IMG/VR virus record: IMGVR_UViG_3300025770_000870
Location: 124,001-188,000 of that record
Length of the DNA: 64,000 nt
Source of the DNA: a virus
Strand: one strand, 5' to 3'
The position numbers and the translations under genes were made by a program. The notes under the pieces were generated by a model. That model was not told the origin of the DNA, ran no database searches, and was given only the letters and a program-made list of their open reading frames with translations. Shown here piece after piece: positions 16,496 to 24,520 of this stretch (position 1 is the first letter of the stretch; every line of letters starts with the position of its first letter).

Positions 16496-16879
16496 ATGAG
16501 GTTAAAGAAGTTTAATAGTTTCAAAATTAATGAATCAGAAGAGTTGATGGAAACTCCTGTTGAGACTGGTAGCAAAGCATCTACATTAACTGGTGAGGTT
16601 ACTCTTTATAGACTCACTTCTCATCCGGTTGTTGATCTTTCTTCACCTGGTGAGTATTATGTATGTGATAAAGGTGATATCGACCCTTCTATATTAGATA
16701 AGAAAGAAAGTTCTGAGTTATATTTAATTACGGTTACTTGTGATTCTTCTAATATTGACTTAGATAAATCTGAAATGGAGATTGCTAACTTAGGAAACGA
16801 TTCTATCGTAGCAGTTAAAGATGATAATGTTTGTAAGGTTATTAGTGTTACTCCTTATGGAAACAATCCAGTAGATTAA
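16496..16879 (+). CDS. Small tagged protein, possible ADP-ribosyltransferase-like fold
   Basis: This 127-residue protein begins MRLKKFNSFKINESEEL: the recurring tag with INE followed by Ser, matching the I-x-E cleavage rule of the T4 head protease. The remainder contains LYRLTSHPVVDLSSPGEYYV and later LDKSEMEIANLGNDSIVAV. An Arg after a beta strand plus a late ExE-like SEMEIA recall the R...ExE layout of ADP-ribosyltransferases such as the T4 head protein Alt, but the protein is small and the central Ser motif is not clear. The enzyme idea is weak; packaging is suggested by the tag. Confidence 0.6.
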   Translation: MRLKKFNSFKINESEELMETPVETGSKASTLTGEVTLYRLTSHPVVDLSSPGEYYVCDKGDIDPSILDKKESSELYLITVTCDSSNIDLDKSEMEIANLGNDSIVAVKDDNVCKVISVTPYGNNPVD

Positions 16880-16904
16880 TATGAATCGAATTTAGTTGGA
16901 TTCA

Positions 16905-17807
16905 TTAATAGATAATTGGTCCATCAAACCCCAAACGAACATTTTGACCATCAAACACAATTGTTTCCGTTATCTCAGAAGGCTTAAATGTATTTTTGTG
17001 ATAAACTTTCATTGGTCTTCTAAAGTCTTCTTCTGGTGGAGTATAGACATAATTAAAACACTCACATCCACCACCCGTTCTTTTCCAAGACTTGGTTAAA
17101 AAAAAGTTATCACCTATTAATTCCTTTATGTGAAAATAAATATAATTCTCTTTTGAGTATTCATTGATAGGCATTAAAGATACTAAACCAATATCATTTA
17201 TCTCAACAGAGTTTGCCCATTCTAAATATTTAAATACTTCTTCTGGTGTATCTATATAATTCTTTATTAAGTTACATCTGAATTGTACTTGGTGTGGATG
17301 TGTTTGTAAATGGCTTATAGCCTTTATCTCTTCTGATGTAGGAGTTTTGCATTTGAATATCTCATCATTAATCTTATCATCATAGTGGTGACGACTAAGT
17401 TGTATATAATCATATCTTTTAGCAATAGGGTCGTTAAATAACTTCTCCCATCTAAATCCGTCTGTATTCAGTGATAATTCACAATCAGGTGCATATTCCA
17501 CACCAACATTGGACATTTCCAGAAAATTATCCCAATATAAAGTTGGTTCTCCACCAGAAATGGCTATTTTTCTAATCTTAATTCTATCTGATATATGTTG
17601 TAAGACTTCTTTATATTTTTTACCGTTCCATTTGGATGCGTCTGAGTGATATGTACAGAATGAGCACTTAGCGTTACAGAATTTAGTTCTAACATAAAGA
17701 TTTATATAAGGTTCTTCAATGGCGTTTCCCTCCTCCTCTCCAAATAAGGCACAATTATGAGTTATTAGCTTAATTTCTTTCCCGAATAATTCGATTGATT
17801 CTAACAT
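16905..17807 (-). CDS. Radical SAM enzyme
   Basis: This 300-residue protein carries the radical S-adenosylmethionine cluster motif CNAKCSFC (Cys44, Cys48, Cys51) and the SAM-binding ISGGEPT (about 83-89), followed by repeated beta/alpha elements as expected for a partial TIM barrel. A C-terminal GGGCECF at about 252-258 could ligate a second cluster. Overall it resembles MoaA- or QueE-type enzymes, but no other 7-deazaguanine or molybdopterin genes are nearby, so the substrate is unknown. It is the last gene of the minus-strand cluster containing TonB receptor, pnuC and nadR, with 10 nt to the gene before it. Confidence 0.85.
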   Translation of the reverse strand: MLESIELFGKEIKLITHNCALFGEEEGNAIEEPYINLYVRTKFCNAKCSFCTYHSDASKWNGKKYKEVLQHISDRIKIRKIAISGGEPTLYWDNFLEMSNVGVEYAPDCELSLNTDGFRWEKLFNDPIAKRYDYIQLSRHHYDDKINDEIFKCKTPTSEEIKAISHLQTHPHQVQFRCNLIKNYIDTPEEVFKYLEWANSVEINDIGLVSLMPINEYSKENYIYFHIKELIGDNFFLTKSWKRTGGGCECFNYVYTPPEEDFRRPMKVYHKNTFKPSEITETIVFDGQNVRLGFDGPIIY

Positions 17808-17817
17808 TATTTATTTA

Positions 17818-18078
17818 TTAACAAGATGATCTTGAATATGATGAATCATCGTTTCGAAATCTCGAAATTGATGATTTTGGTGTTGGTGTTACTTTTTTAT
17901 TAATTCGTGGCTCGATATCATTTTCGATACAAAACTTTATATAAACAGATCTTTTCAAATCGCCTGTGTTTATTAAATCTTCACAAGCATCATTAAATTT
18001 TGATTCAAGGTTAGTACCTTCATATCTACCTTTGTAGAATTGTAAAAGTTTTGCTAAAAGTTCTAATTGTTGGTCCAT
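17818..18078 (-). CDS. Hypothetical protein, 86 residues
   Basis: This small protein has a helical N-terminal part (MDQQLELLAKLLQFYKGRY) with DACEDLINTGDLKRSVYIKF and a Ser/Arg-rich disordered C-terminus ending SYSRSSC. No family is recognised. It lies between nadR and the radical SAM gene on the same strand. A TTTAATATATA box about 20-25 nt upstream of its ATG (inside the end of nadR) could give it its own promoter. Confidence 0.6.
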   Translation of the reverse strand: MDQQLELLAKLLQFYKGRYEGTNLESKFNDACEDLINTGDLKRSVYIKFCIENDIEPRINKKVTPTPKSSISRFRNDDSSYSRSSC

Positions 18079-18096
18079 TGTGAATTCTTATTTTAG

Positions 18097-19116
18097 TTAT
18101 ATATTAAATTGTGAATTTACAATTTCAATAGATTTGCTTAATCTATCTCTCCAATTACCACCCACTTCTATATAATTACAATTGTACTTTTCCAATTCTG
18201 ATTTAATAACATTATAATGTTCCATCCTTTCTTCTAAAAACTGTCGTGTTCCGTCTTGAACACCATCACAATCAGGTTTCAATAGTAAGTATAAATCATA
18301 ATTACTATTTTTATATACTTTATCTAGTAATATGTTTTCAATACTTTTATAACCATTTGGAAAATACATTTTTGAGAAGAGGTATGTTGTTATATCCTCT
18401 GTATCACAGAATAATAATTTATTGGATGTCTTTATTTTTTGATTTTCCAATTCTTGTCGACCAACAGATATTGGGATAAAGTCTTCTATTCCTATTTTAT
18501 TACCATTTCTTTCAAATACAGTTCTGCCATATTCCTCAACAAAATTTGTGTTATAGTATTTAGCTAAATTTTCACTCATTGTTGATTTCCCAACAGATTC
18601 CGGCCCCATAATAACAATTCTCTTAACGAAGTAGGGTTTTATTTCATCCGGTATAAATTCCCAACTATCAAAGGGGTTAGTTCTTACTTTAGTTCCTGAT
18701 ATAGGAAATTTCTTTCTTTCTTTATCAACTAGATAGTGTTTTATACCCAAATATTTAGCAAAATCATCACCGTAATTCTCAGAAGTGAATACACAATCTA
18801 ATTTACCAACAAATTTATAAACAAATGGAACCCAATAAGAATAAAATTCATCAAGTGATTTACATTCGTGTTCATATTGTGGCATCTCACTATCATCAAC
18901 AGAGTGTATTATGACATTTGGGTTACTTTCATATATTTCTCGTAAAGATTTTACTCTTAATTTACCAGGGATTGTTTGTGTAGGATTATGACAAGCTAAA
19001 ACATGAACAACTTCCGAATTTTCCAAAGCGGTGTCTATTAAATAAAGGTGCCCGGTGTGTAATCCGTAGAATTTACCCAATACTAAACTACTTTTGTACT
19101 TTTTATCCATTTCCAT
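18097..19116 (-). CDS. nadR: Bifunctional NMN adenylyltransferase / ribosylnicotinamide kinase
   Basis: This 339-residue enzyme should phosphorylate nicotinamide riboside to NMN and adenylate NMN to NAD+. The N-terminal adenylyltransferase domain shows GKFYGLHTGH (14-23) and ISGTKVR (139-145). The C-terminal kinase domain shows the P-loop GPESVGKST (171-179), VEEYGR (193-198) and FCDTED. The N-terminal helix-turn-helix repressor domain of enterobacterial NadR is absent, so it is an enzyme without the regulator. Its start overlaps the 3' end of pnuC by 34 nt (28 nt if the second Met is used), giving tight co-translation. Vibrio phage KVP40 also carries NAD-salvage genes. Function is strongly supported by motifs and operon. 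Confidence 0.93.
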   Translation of the reverse strand: MEMDKKYKSSLVLGKFYGLHTGHLYLIDTALENSEVVHVLACHNPTQTIPGKLRVKSLREIYESNPNVIIHSVDDSEMPQYEHECKSLDEFYSYWVPFVYKFVGKLDCVFTSENYGDDFAKYLGIKHYLVDKERKKFPISGTKVRTNPFDSWEFIPDEIKPYFVKRIVIMGPESVGKSTMSENLAKYYNTNFVEEYGRTVFERNGNKIGIEDFIPISVGRQELENQKIKTSNKLLFCDTEDITTYLFSKMYFPNGYKSIENILLDKVYKNSNYDLYLLLKPDCDGVQDGTRQFLEERMEHYNVIKSELEKYNCNYIEVGGNWRDRLSKSIEIVNSQFNI

Positions 19117-19631
19117 AATCCAATTGATGCTAATATTAAGAATAAACCATATACATATGATGATACGTCTAAGCCATTTGATGAGAATAATACTATTAAT
19201 AGAATGTCATTTATAATCCAAAGAATCCAAGCTTCTATTTTCTTCTTCACTAATAGGAATGTAGCCATAACACCCAATGTCATTACAGCAGAGTCTAGAA
19301 ATGGCATATTACCACCATATTCACTTGTTATACAAAACGTGGTCATGTATAGAATAATGGTGCTGGTTGTTAGATATCCTAATTGCTTTTTATTTAACCA
19401 ACTAATAGCCAATTCTTCTTTTGGTTTGCTCCAGTTTATCCAACCTAGTATAGATTGGACTAGAAATACACCTTGTAAAACTAAATCACCAAGTAAGTTA
19501 TGGTTGTAAAAGATAACAGAGTAAAAGATAACTCCTACGATACCAAATGGCCAACATAATATGTTATCTTTTACTGTTAGAATAACAGCTAGTAACGTGA
19601 ATAAAACAGCTACTGCCTCAATAATATCCAT
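19083..19631 (-). CDS. pnuC: PnuC-family nicotinamide riboside transporter
   Basis: This 182-residue integral membrane protein has about seven hydrophobic segments. It shows PnuC hallmarks: NILCWPFGIVGVIFYS near the N-terminus, a Q-x2-F-x3-SILGWINW motif near residue 60, and KKKIEAWILWIINDILLI near 130-145. PnuC transports nicotinamide riboside across the inner membrane, driven by phosphorylation inside the cell. It is sandwiched between a TonB receptor gene, whose stop codon touches its start, and nadR, which overlaps its end, giving a complete uptake and salvage order. Phage pnuC genes are known, but not usually with an outer-membrane receptor. Confidence 0.93.
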   Translation of the reverse strand: MDIIEAVAVLFTLLAVILTVKDNILCWPFGIVGVIFYSVIFYNHNLLGDLVLQGVFLVQSILGWINWSKPKEELAISWLNKKQLGYLTTSTIILYMTTFCITSEYGGNMPFLDSAVMTLGVMATFLLVKKKIEAWILWIINDILLIVLFSSNGLDVSSYVYGLFLILASIGLWKWIKSTKVV

Positions 19632-21613
19632 TAAATCTTAAATTTAATTGTAGCGAAGAAGTTGAATGGTGGATTAACAAAGAAGTGTCTATCTGTACCA
19701 ACTGCGTATCCATTAGTGTAATAACTTTCATTAGTTATGTTATTTACTCTAATACTTAAACTGTGTTGTTTATAGAATTTATAATCAACTTGAGCATTTA
19801 ATACCACAAAATCTGGTGTTGTGAGTGTGTTCTCCATATCAATATAAGACTCTGAGTGGTACTTCACATCAAATCCAACTCTTATTCTATCTTTTGAATC
19901 TTTAATCACCACACCTTGGTTAATTATCAAATTAGGTGTGTATAATGGACTAAATTCTTTCCCATCATCATTAATTCTGTTATAAGAGTATGATGATGTA
20001 TTAACTAATAATAAGTTAATTTTCTTTTTACTAAATAAACTTAAAGTCATATCTAATTCAATACCACTTCTAAAAGAGTTTTCAACATTAGTCATTAACG
20101 GTAAACCATTTGAACCAATTGCTCCTAATAATGTTATTTCATTTTTGAAATCCATATAGTATAGATTACCTTGTAACTTAAAGTTATCTAATGTTATATT
20201 AGTACCTAATTCATAATCAACAACCGATTCTGGTTTAACATCTATGTAACTAATAGGATCATCTTCTCCCATAAAAATATCATTTCTTGTTGGTTCTCTT
20301 TGTGATTGACCAACAGAAGCATAGAAGTTATAGTGTTTACATTTCGTGAACATTATACCACCTTTTGGGTTGAAGAATGTCCATTCAAATGGTGCCATAT
20401 CCATAGTACCTTGATACTTGAAATCAACGTATCTAACTTGAGCATCTCCGAAAAGAGTAAACTTCTTTATATCATATCCGAATTTAACAAATGATGATAC
20501 TTCGTTTTTAAGTCCTTTATTAGAATATAGTTCATCTGTGTTTGCTAATACAGTCATAGCATGTCGTCTATCATACATATTACCACTAACACCAATATTC
20601 AATCTATATTTATTACCAGTTAAGTTATAGTTAGAGGTTAATCCATAGAAGTTAGAACCTAAATTGAAGTTAAGAACATCATCCCCTCCACCAAGTGGTA
20701 GTAAATCTAATCCCCAATCTCCATCTAATCTATTATAGAAAGCGGTAGTCGTTAAATTTGACTTGTTAAAAAAGTGTTTGTGTTTTAAGATAACCATACT
20801 TTGTGTAAAGTCGTCATTTTCTCTAGTAGTATTATAGTTAGTTCTTGGTTCTGATTTTATATCATCTTCTGAAACTGCGAACCAAGCCATTTCATTAGTT
20901 GTGTGTCCATTGAATGCTGTTATTTTAACAAAATCCTTTTCTCCATAATAACCACCACTTAAAAAGAATGATTGTCCTTCACCACCTGAGTTATATTTGT
21001 ATCCATCACTCGCGTAATTTGAATATCTAGTATAAAAGGCTGTTTTATTTTTTAGTAATCCTGTTGAGTTTTCAATACTAACTCTATAAGTATTAAATGA
21101 TCCATATCCAATTTGTCCTTCTGTTCCTTTCTTTAATCCCGTTGGTGATTCAAAATTAATAGAACCAGCATATGAGGAAACACCGTTTGTTGATGTACCA
21201 ACACCACGTTGTATCTGCATTGACCTAATTGAGTTTGTAAAATCTGGGTAATTTGAGAAATATACACCTTGGTCCTCTGGTTCATTAAGAGGAACCCCAT
21301 CGAGTGTCATATTAATTCTAGTTTGGTCAATACCTCTCAATCTAAAGTAAGTATATCCCATATTGTGACCGCCATCTGTTGATGATGTTACACTTGGTGT
21401 TGTGTTTAATAACAACGGTAATTCTTGTGTATGATACATAACATCTATATCATCTTTACTGATTGTTTTCTGAGTGACTGGTGTTTTAGATCCAGCTCTA
21501 ATTCCTTGTATAGTAACTTCTTCAATTTGCACCATTGATGTGTCAACCTTTAGAGTATCCTGTGAATACGATGTTGATGTTGCTAATAAAAATAAAAATA
21601 GTAATTTCTTCAT
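19631..21613 (-). CDS. TonB-dependent outer-membrane receptor
   Basis: This 660-residue protein begins with a signal peptide (MKKLLFLFLLATSTSYSQ, cleavage near 17-18). A plug domain follows (EEVTIQGIRAG as a TonB-box/plug start, then RLRGIDQTRINMTLDGVPLN and IQIQRG-type elements), and then a long beta-barrel with alternating aromatic strands, ending FNFFATIKFKI. It is full-length for a receptor without a carboxypeptidase-like N-terminal domain. Receptors import scarce substrates across the outer membrane using TonB energy supplied by the host. Its last base overlaps the first base of pnuC, so its substrate is probably nicotinamide riboside or a related NAD precursor. A role in superinfection exclusion by changing the surface is an alternative. 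Such a gene is very unusual in a phage. Confidence 0.92.
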   Translation of the reverse strand: MKKLLFLFLLATSTSYSQDTLKVDTSMVQIEEVTIQGIRAGSKTPVTQKTISKDDIDVMYHTQELPLLLNTTPSVTSSTDGGHNMGYTYFRLRGIDQTRINMTLDGVPLNEPEDQGVYFSNYPDFTNSIRSMQIQRGVGTSTNGVSSYAGSINFESPTGLKKGTEGQIGYGSFNTYRVSIENSTGLLKNKTAFYTRYSNYASDGYKYNSGGEGQSFFLSGGYYGEKDFVKITAFNGHTTNEMAWFAVSEDDIKSEPRTNYNTTRENDDFTQSMVILKHKHFFNKSNLTTTAFYNRLDGDWGLDLLPLGGGDDVLNFNLGSNFYGLTSNYNLTGNKYRLNIGVSGNMYDRRHAMTVLANTDELYSNKGLKNEVSSFVKFGYDIKKFTLFGDAQVRYVDFKYQGTMDMAPFEWTFFNPKGGIMFTKCKHYNFYASVGQSQREPTRNDIFMGEDDPISYIDVKPESVVDYELGTNITLDNFKLQGNLYYMDFKNEITLLGAIGSNGLPLMTNVENSFRSGIELDMTLSLFSKKKINLLLVNTSSYSYNRINDDGKEFSPLYTPNLIINQGVVIKDSKDRIRVGFDVKYHSESYIDMENTLTTPDFVVLNAQVDYKFYKQHSLSIRVNNITNESYYTNGYAVGTDRHFFVNPPFNFFATIKFKI

Positions 21614-21629
21614 ATTTTTTGTTATTGAT

Positions 21630-21989
21630 TTATATTGATTGATTTATTATTGATTCTCTGTTTTCTGATTTAAGATATTCGAAAAAGTCTTTTAGTAAAA
21701 TATTTTCTGTTCCATCATACTCATATTCACTACCACTTCCTATATTCCCATAATTTATATTTGAGTTTTTAAACTCATTAAATTTTTCTTCTAATTTCTT
21801 ACTCATTTCAGTGGATGTATGGATATCAATTGTATTGTCTCTTTCATCTAAGTAAAAAGTGAACAATTTGTTATCTAATCCAGTTCTTTTGTGGTGTACC
21901 GAGACGAATCTTTTACCAAGTACCTCAATATGGTCTGAGTTATCACATTTAAGTTCAATTCCGTAAAATGGTAAGTATAAATTTATCAT
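21630..21989 (-). CDS. Hypothetical protein, 119 residues
   Basis: This small protein begins MINLYLPFYGIELKCDNSDH, with beta-rich N-terminal half (FVSVHHKRTG, LFTFYLDERDNTIDIH) and an acidic helical C-terminal half. It lies between the sliding clamp and the TonB receptor genes on the same strand, with gaps of about 20 nt, so it is probably co-transcribed with them. No family is recognised. Confidence 0.6.
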   Translation of the reverse strand: MINLYLPFYGIELKCDNSDHIEVLGKRFVSVHHKRTGLDNKLFTFYLDERDNTIDIHTSTEMSKKLEEKFNEFKNSNINYGNIGSGSEYEYDGTENILLKDFFEYLKSENRESIINQSI

Positions 21990-22009
21990 ATTAGATTAAA
22001 ATTATTTGA

Positions 22010-22798
22010 TTAAATATCATCCTCTTCAAAATCTTGTTCGAAGCTAAGCATCAAATTAGATTCTTCATCTTTAACTAACATAAAGGTTTCGAATATACTG
22101 AATGTGATTTTTTCTCTCTCAGCGTTTATGCAATTTAAAAACCTTTTATTAAAAATAAGGTTAGAACTTCTATCATCTTCTAAGTTATCGACTTCTAAAT
22201 CCCAAGCTGATTTTTCAGAGAAGTTAACAATACCTTTATCGATACCAATATTTATAATTCTCTCTGAGTTAATACTTGAAAGTTTTTTAATATCAGTGAA
22301 ATCATCTTTCGTAAGAGCGAATGACCATTTACTATTTTTTAGATTTAAGTTCTTAGCTAACATTTCTTTATTGATTTCTCTAGTTTCATTATTGTGTTCT
22401 CCACCAACCCAATTAATCTTAAATCGACCACAAGATACTTGGAAATATCTTACTTGATAAATGTCTCTATCATCGGCTGATGGTTTATAATTAAATTCTA
22501 TTGTTACTTTATCCGGATCCTTGATCATACCAAGGTTCTTAACAAATTTCTTGATATTAGGTATGACTAAATCTAATTGATAATCTAGGTCATCGTTTTT
22601 TATGAGAAATTCATCTGTTGGTATTAAATAGTTTTTGAAGGCGAGTAATATATTCTTACCTAAGATAGAATACATTAATACATCATCATTATCTATTTTC
22701 AACCTAACACTATCATCAATAGTTGATAAATCACTTAATTTAGAAACAAATGTATTAAATGTGTCTCCGTTTATTTTAAATTTTACTTTATTCGCCAT
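22010..22798 (-). CDS. 45: Sliding clamp (gp45-like processivity factor)
   Basis: This 262-residue protein has the size, acidic character and beta-rich texture of T4-type sliding clamps, which form trimeric rings that tether DNA polymerase and activate late transcription. Characteristic features are the N-terminal KFKINGDTFNTFVSKLS, a second-domain start near KWSFALTKDDFTDIKKLSSIN, and an acidic C-terminus. It is somewhat longer than T4 gp45 (228 residues). The clamp loader subunit gp44 is encoded at 61021 in this window. If late transcription follows the T4 scheme, this protein would couple replication to the AT-only late promoters. The call is from overall pattern, as clamps lack a catalytic motif. 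Confidence 0.72.
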   Translation of the reverse strand: MANKVKFKINGDTFNTFVSKLSDLSTIDDSVRLKIDNDDVLMYSILGKNILLAFKNYLIPTDEFLIKNDDLDYQLDLVIPNIKKFVKNLGMIKDPDKVTIEFNYKPSADDRDIYQVRYFQVSCGRFKINWVGGEHNNETREINKEMLAKNLNLKNSKWSFALTKDDFTDIKKLSSINSERIINIGIDKGIVNFSEKSAWDLEVDNLEDDRSSNLIFNKRFLNCINAEREKITFSIFETFMLVKDEESNLMLSFEQDFEEDDI

Positions 22799-22853
22799 TT
22801 CGTAGAAATATTATTACTAAGTATATCATGTAAATCTTTTTTTGTTTAGTTAT

Positions 22854-22864
22854 TTTAATATATA
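22854..22864 (+). promoter_or_regulatory. Promoter box with 4-nt spacing to start
   Basis: TTTAATATATA ends 4 nt before the ATG at 22869. This spacing also favours that ATG over an in-frame one 27 nt upstream, which lies before the box. Confidence 0.6.
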
Positions 22865-22868
22865 TGTT

Positions 22869-23195
22869 ATGGTAAAAAAATGGAATCAATTTATTAGAGA
22901 ATTCATAGAGAACTCGGATAATGTTATCGATATTAAAATGCAAGAGATAAGAACACTTATAAATGGTGTTTCTGATGGCCAGAACATAGTATATGAATGG
23001 GAGAATAAAAATGATCATCAATTAATAGTTAATTTCACTAAAGATGATTTATCTATTAGATATGAATTTGACATCGATAATTTGATAGTTAAAAAAATAG
23101 TTGGTGATACTGTTGATTTCACCAATCAGGCAAAATCCATAAGTGGTGGGTTAATTAATATTGAAAAGGATATACATATGGTTTTAAGTATTTAA
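22869..23195 (+). CDS. Tagged hypothetical protein, 108 residues
   Basis: I start this gene at the ATG at 22869, which gives MVKKWNQFIREFIENSDN, a variant of the recurring N-terminal tag. The in-frame ATG 27 nt upstream would lie before the promoter box. The rest is a small alpha/beta protein (LIVNFTKDDLSIRYEFDIDN) without known motif. It converges with the gene at 23184 and overlaps its 3' end by 12 nt. Packaging in the head is a hypothesis based on the tag. Confidence 0.65.
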   Translation: MVKKWNQFIREFIENSDNVIDIKMQEIRTLINGVSDGQNIVYEWENKNDHQLIVNFTKDDLSIRYEFDIDNLIVKKIVGDTVDFTNQAKSISGGLINIEKDIHMVLSI

Positions 23196-23576
23196 GATAG
23201 GTTTAACGTGTTCGTTAATTATTCTTTCAACTTCCTTTAACTTCTTTCTCGTAGTTTTAACATCTAATTGAATTCTCCAATTTCTAACAAGTACATCATC
23301 ATCATCTGGAATTTCTTCGATTATTATATCGAAGTCTTCATCTTCCTTTAAAATTTCAAAGAAATTCTCATCACTTTCAAAAGAAGTCTTAAATTCTTTC
23401 ATTGTCTTTTCATCAATCTGTTGATAAGCACCATAAGGATCTAGAACCTCATATGTACCATTTTCGTTTGGTTCAAATATATGACCTTTTTCATAAATGA
23501 CCTTTTCCTTTGAAAGGCCCATAAAATCAGTCTTTATACACCAATCTTCTTTTGATATAAATCTAGGATACTTCAT
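23184..23576 (-). CDS. Hypothetical protein, 130 residues
   Basis: This protein begins MKYPRFISKEDWCIKTDFMG and contains KEKVIYEKGHIFEPNENGTYE and DPYGAYQQI, suggesting a small beta domain, followed by an acidic helical region (EEIPDDDD) and a basic end. Proteins of this texture are common unknowns in T4-like phages of Bacteroidota. It lies directly downstream of the UvsY-like gene with a 24-nt gap and converges with the gene at 22869. Confidence 0.6.
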   Translation of the reverse strand: MKYPRFISKEDWCIKTDFMGLSKEKVIYEKGHIFEPNENGTYEVLDPYGAYQQIDEKTMKEFKTSFESDENFFEILKEDEDFDIIIEEIPDDDDVLVRNWRIQLDVKTTRKKLKEVERIINEHVKPILNT

Positions 23577-23600
23577 TTTTAATTTGTTTTTTATAAAATA

Positions 23601-24098
23601 TTAACTACGACCTAAATAGTTCATTAATTCAATCATATTCTTTATTGAATATGAAAAGCTTTCAAGATTTCTTACGGTGTCTCTTAAAAATTCTATATAT
23701 GATTCTATTAATTCCATACATCTATCATTCTCGGCTAGGTGACCGTCTATTAAAATACCCTTTTCTCCTAAATTGGTTTTCATACCAAAACCCGTTGCAT
23801 AAAAAACAAATTTATCTTGTCTAAGTTTCTTTATCTTAGTCGTTTCTCTACTACGTTTATTTAAAAAGAAGTTAATTTGTTCGTTAATTTGTTGTCTGTG
23901 TGTGAGAGCGTTAGCTTGAGCATCAAGTAATGGTTTAGCATTTGAGGGAATACTTAAATCCAAAGAAAGTACTTGAAATAATGGTTCCACATTTTTATTC
24001 CAATCTGTTCTTTTGTCATTAAAGAAGTCTTCTAATTTATCATTAGTCTCCTTTGCTTTTTTGATTCTCTCTAATTCTTCTTGGTTATATGGGTTCAT
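23601..24098 (-). CDS. uvsY: UvsY-like recombination mediator
   Basis: This 165-residue, largely helical protein resembles UvsY, which loads the UvsX recombinase onto gp32-coated single-stranded DNA in T4. Supporting features are a helical middle with many charged residues (KRSRETTKIKKLRQDKFVFY), an aromatic/Gly stretch (ATGFGMKTNLGEKG), and a C-terminal helical pair ending FSYSIKNMIELMNYLG, comparable to the GFAIKHIQDM end of T4 UvsY. It is slightly longer than T4 UvsY (137). UvsX itself is not in the window, while UvsW is. The call is by texture and C-terminal similarity from memory and could be wrong. Confidence 0.5.
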   Translation of the reverse strand: MNPYNQEELERIKKAKETNDKLEDFFNDKRTDWNKNVEPLFQVLSLDLSIPSNAKPLLDAQANALTHRQQINEQINFFLNKRSRETTKIKKLRQDKFVFYATGFGMKTNLGEKGILIDGHLAENDRCMELIESYIEFLRDTVRNLESFSYSIKNMIELMNYLGRS

Positions 24099-24175
24099 AC
24101 TTAAATATTTTTTTCATTTGTTAATCATACCTTTTATGTCTTTATCTATGTTTTGATTTAAATATTTTTCAAAAT

Positions 24176-24454
24176 TTATTTATTTATTTCATCCATAATC
24201 TTTGAGATTTTGAAATCTCTTATGATTTTAATTGTTGAATTATCGATACCCTCATATATATCATTTGATGAGTGACCATTATTATTGATAATATTTAATA
24301 CTGATATTAATGATTCTCCCATCTCATCTAGATGTTGATTGATAATATTCTTCTTATTAATATTATTATTTTTTATATAATCAGAAATTATAATTATATG
24401 TGATGTTAGGTAATCAAGGTATTCATTAATTTCTAACTCTGTTGGTTCTTGCAT
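24176..24454 (-). CDS. Hypothetical protein, 92 residues
   Basis: This small, mostly helical, Asn- and Ile-rich protein begins MQEPTELEINEYLDYLTSHI. It contains no recognised motif. It stands alone on the minus strand with 77 nt of AT-rich DNA before the UvsY-like gene and a divergent gene 66 nt upstream. The composition agrees with neighbouring genes; evidence for function is lacking. Confidence 0.5.
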   Translation of the reverse strand: MQEPTELEINEYLDYLTSHIIIISDYIKNNNINKKNIINQHLDEMGESLISVLNIINNNGHSSNDIYEGIDNSTIKIIRDFKISKIMDEINK

Positions 24455-24520
24455 ATGTATCGAATTTTATCTAAAAATGGGTATTTTGTTTATTATATAT
24501 ACTAAAAATAAAAGTATCTT

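Noticed and set aside
16905-17807. Assignment of the radical SAM gene as queuosine enzyme QueE or as a viperin
   Set aside because: No partner 7-deazaguanine genes are present and the text around the cluster motif does not match the typical QueE or viperin patterns, so only a general radical SAM call is made.
22788-23021. A 77-codon minus-strand frame overlapping the 22869 gene
   Set aside because: It overlaps a tagged gene with a perfect promoter box and has an Ile/Tyr-rich composition expected of AT-rich shadow sequence.
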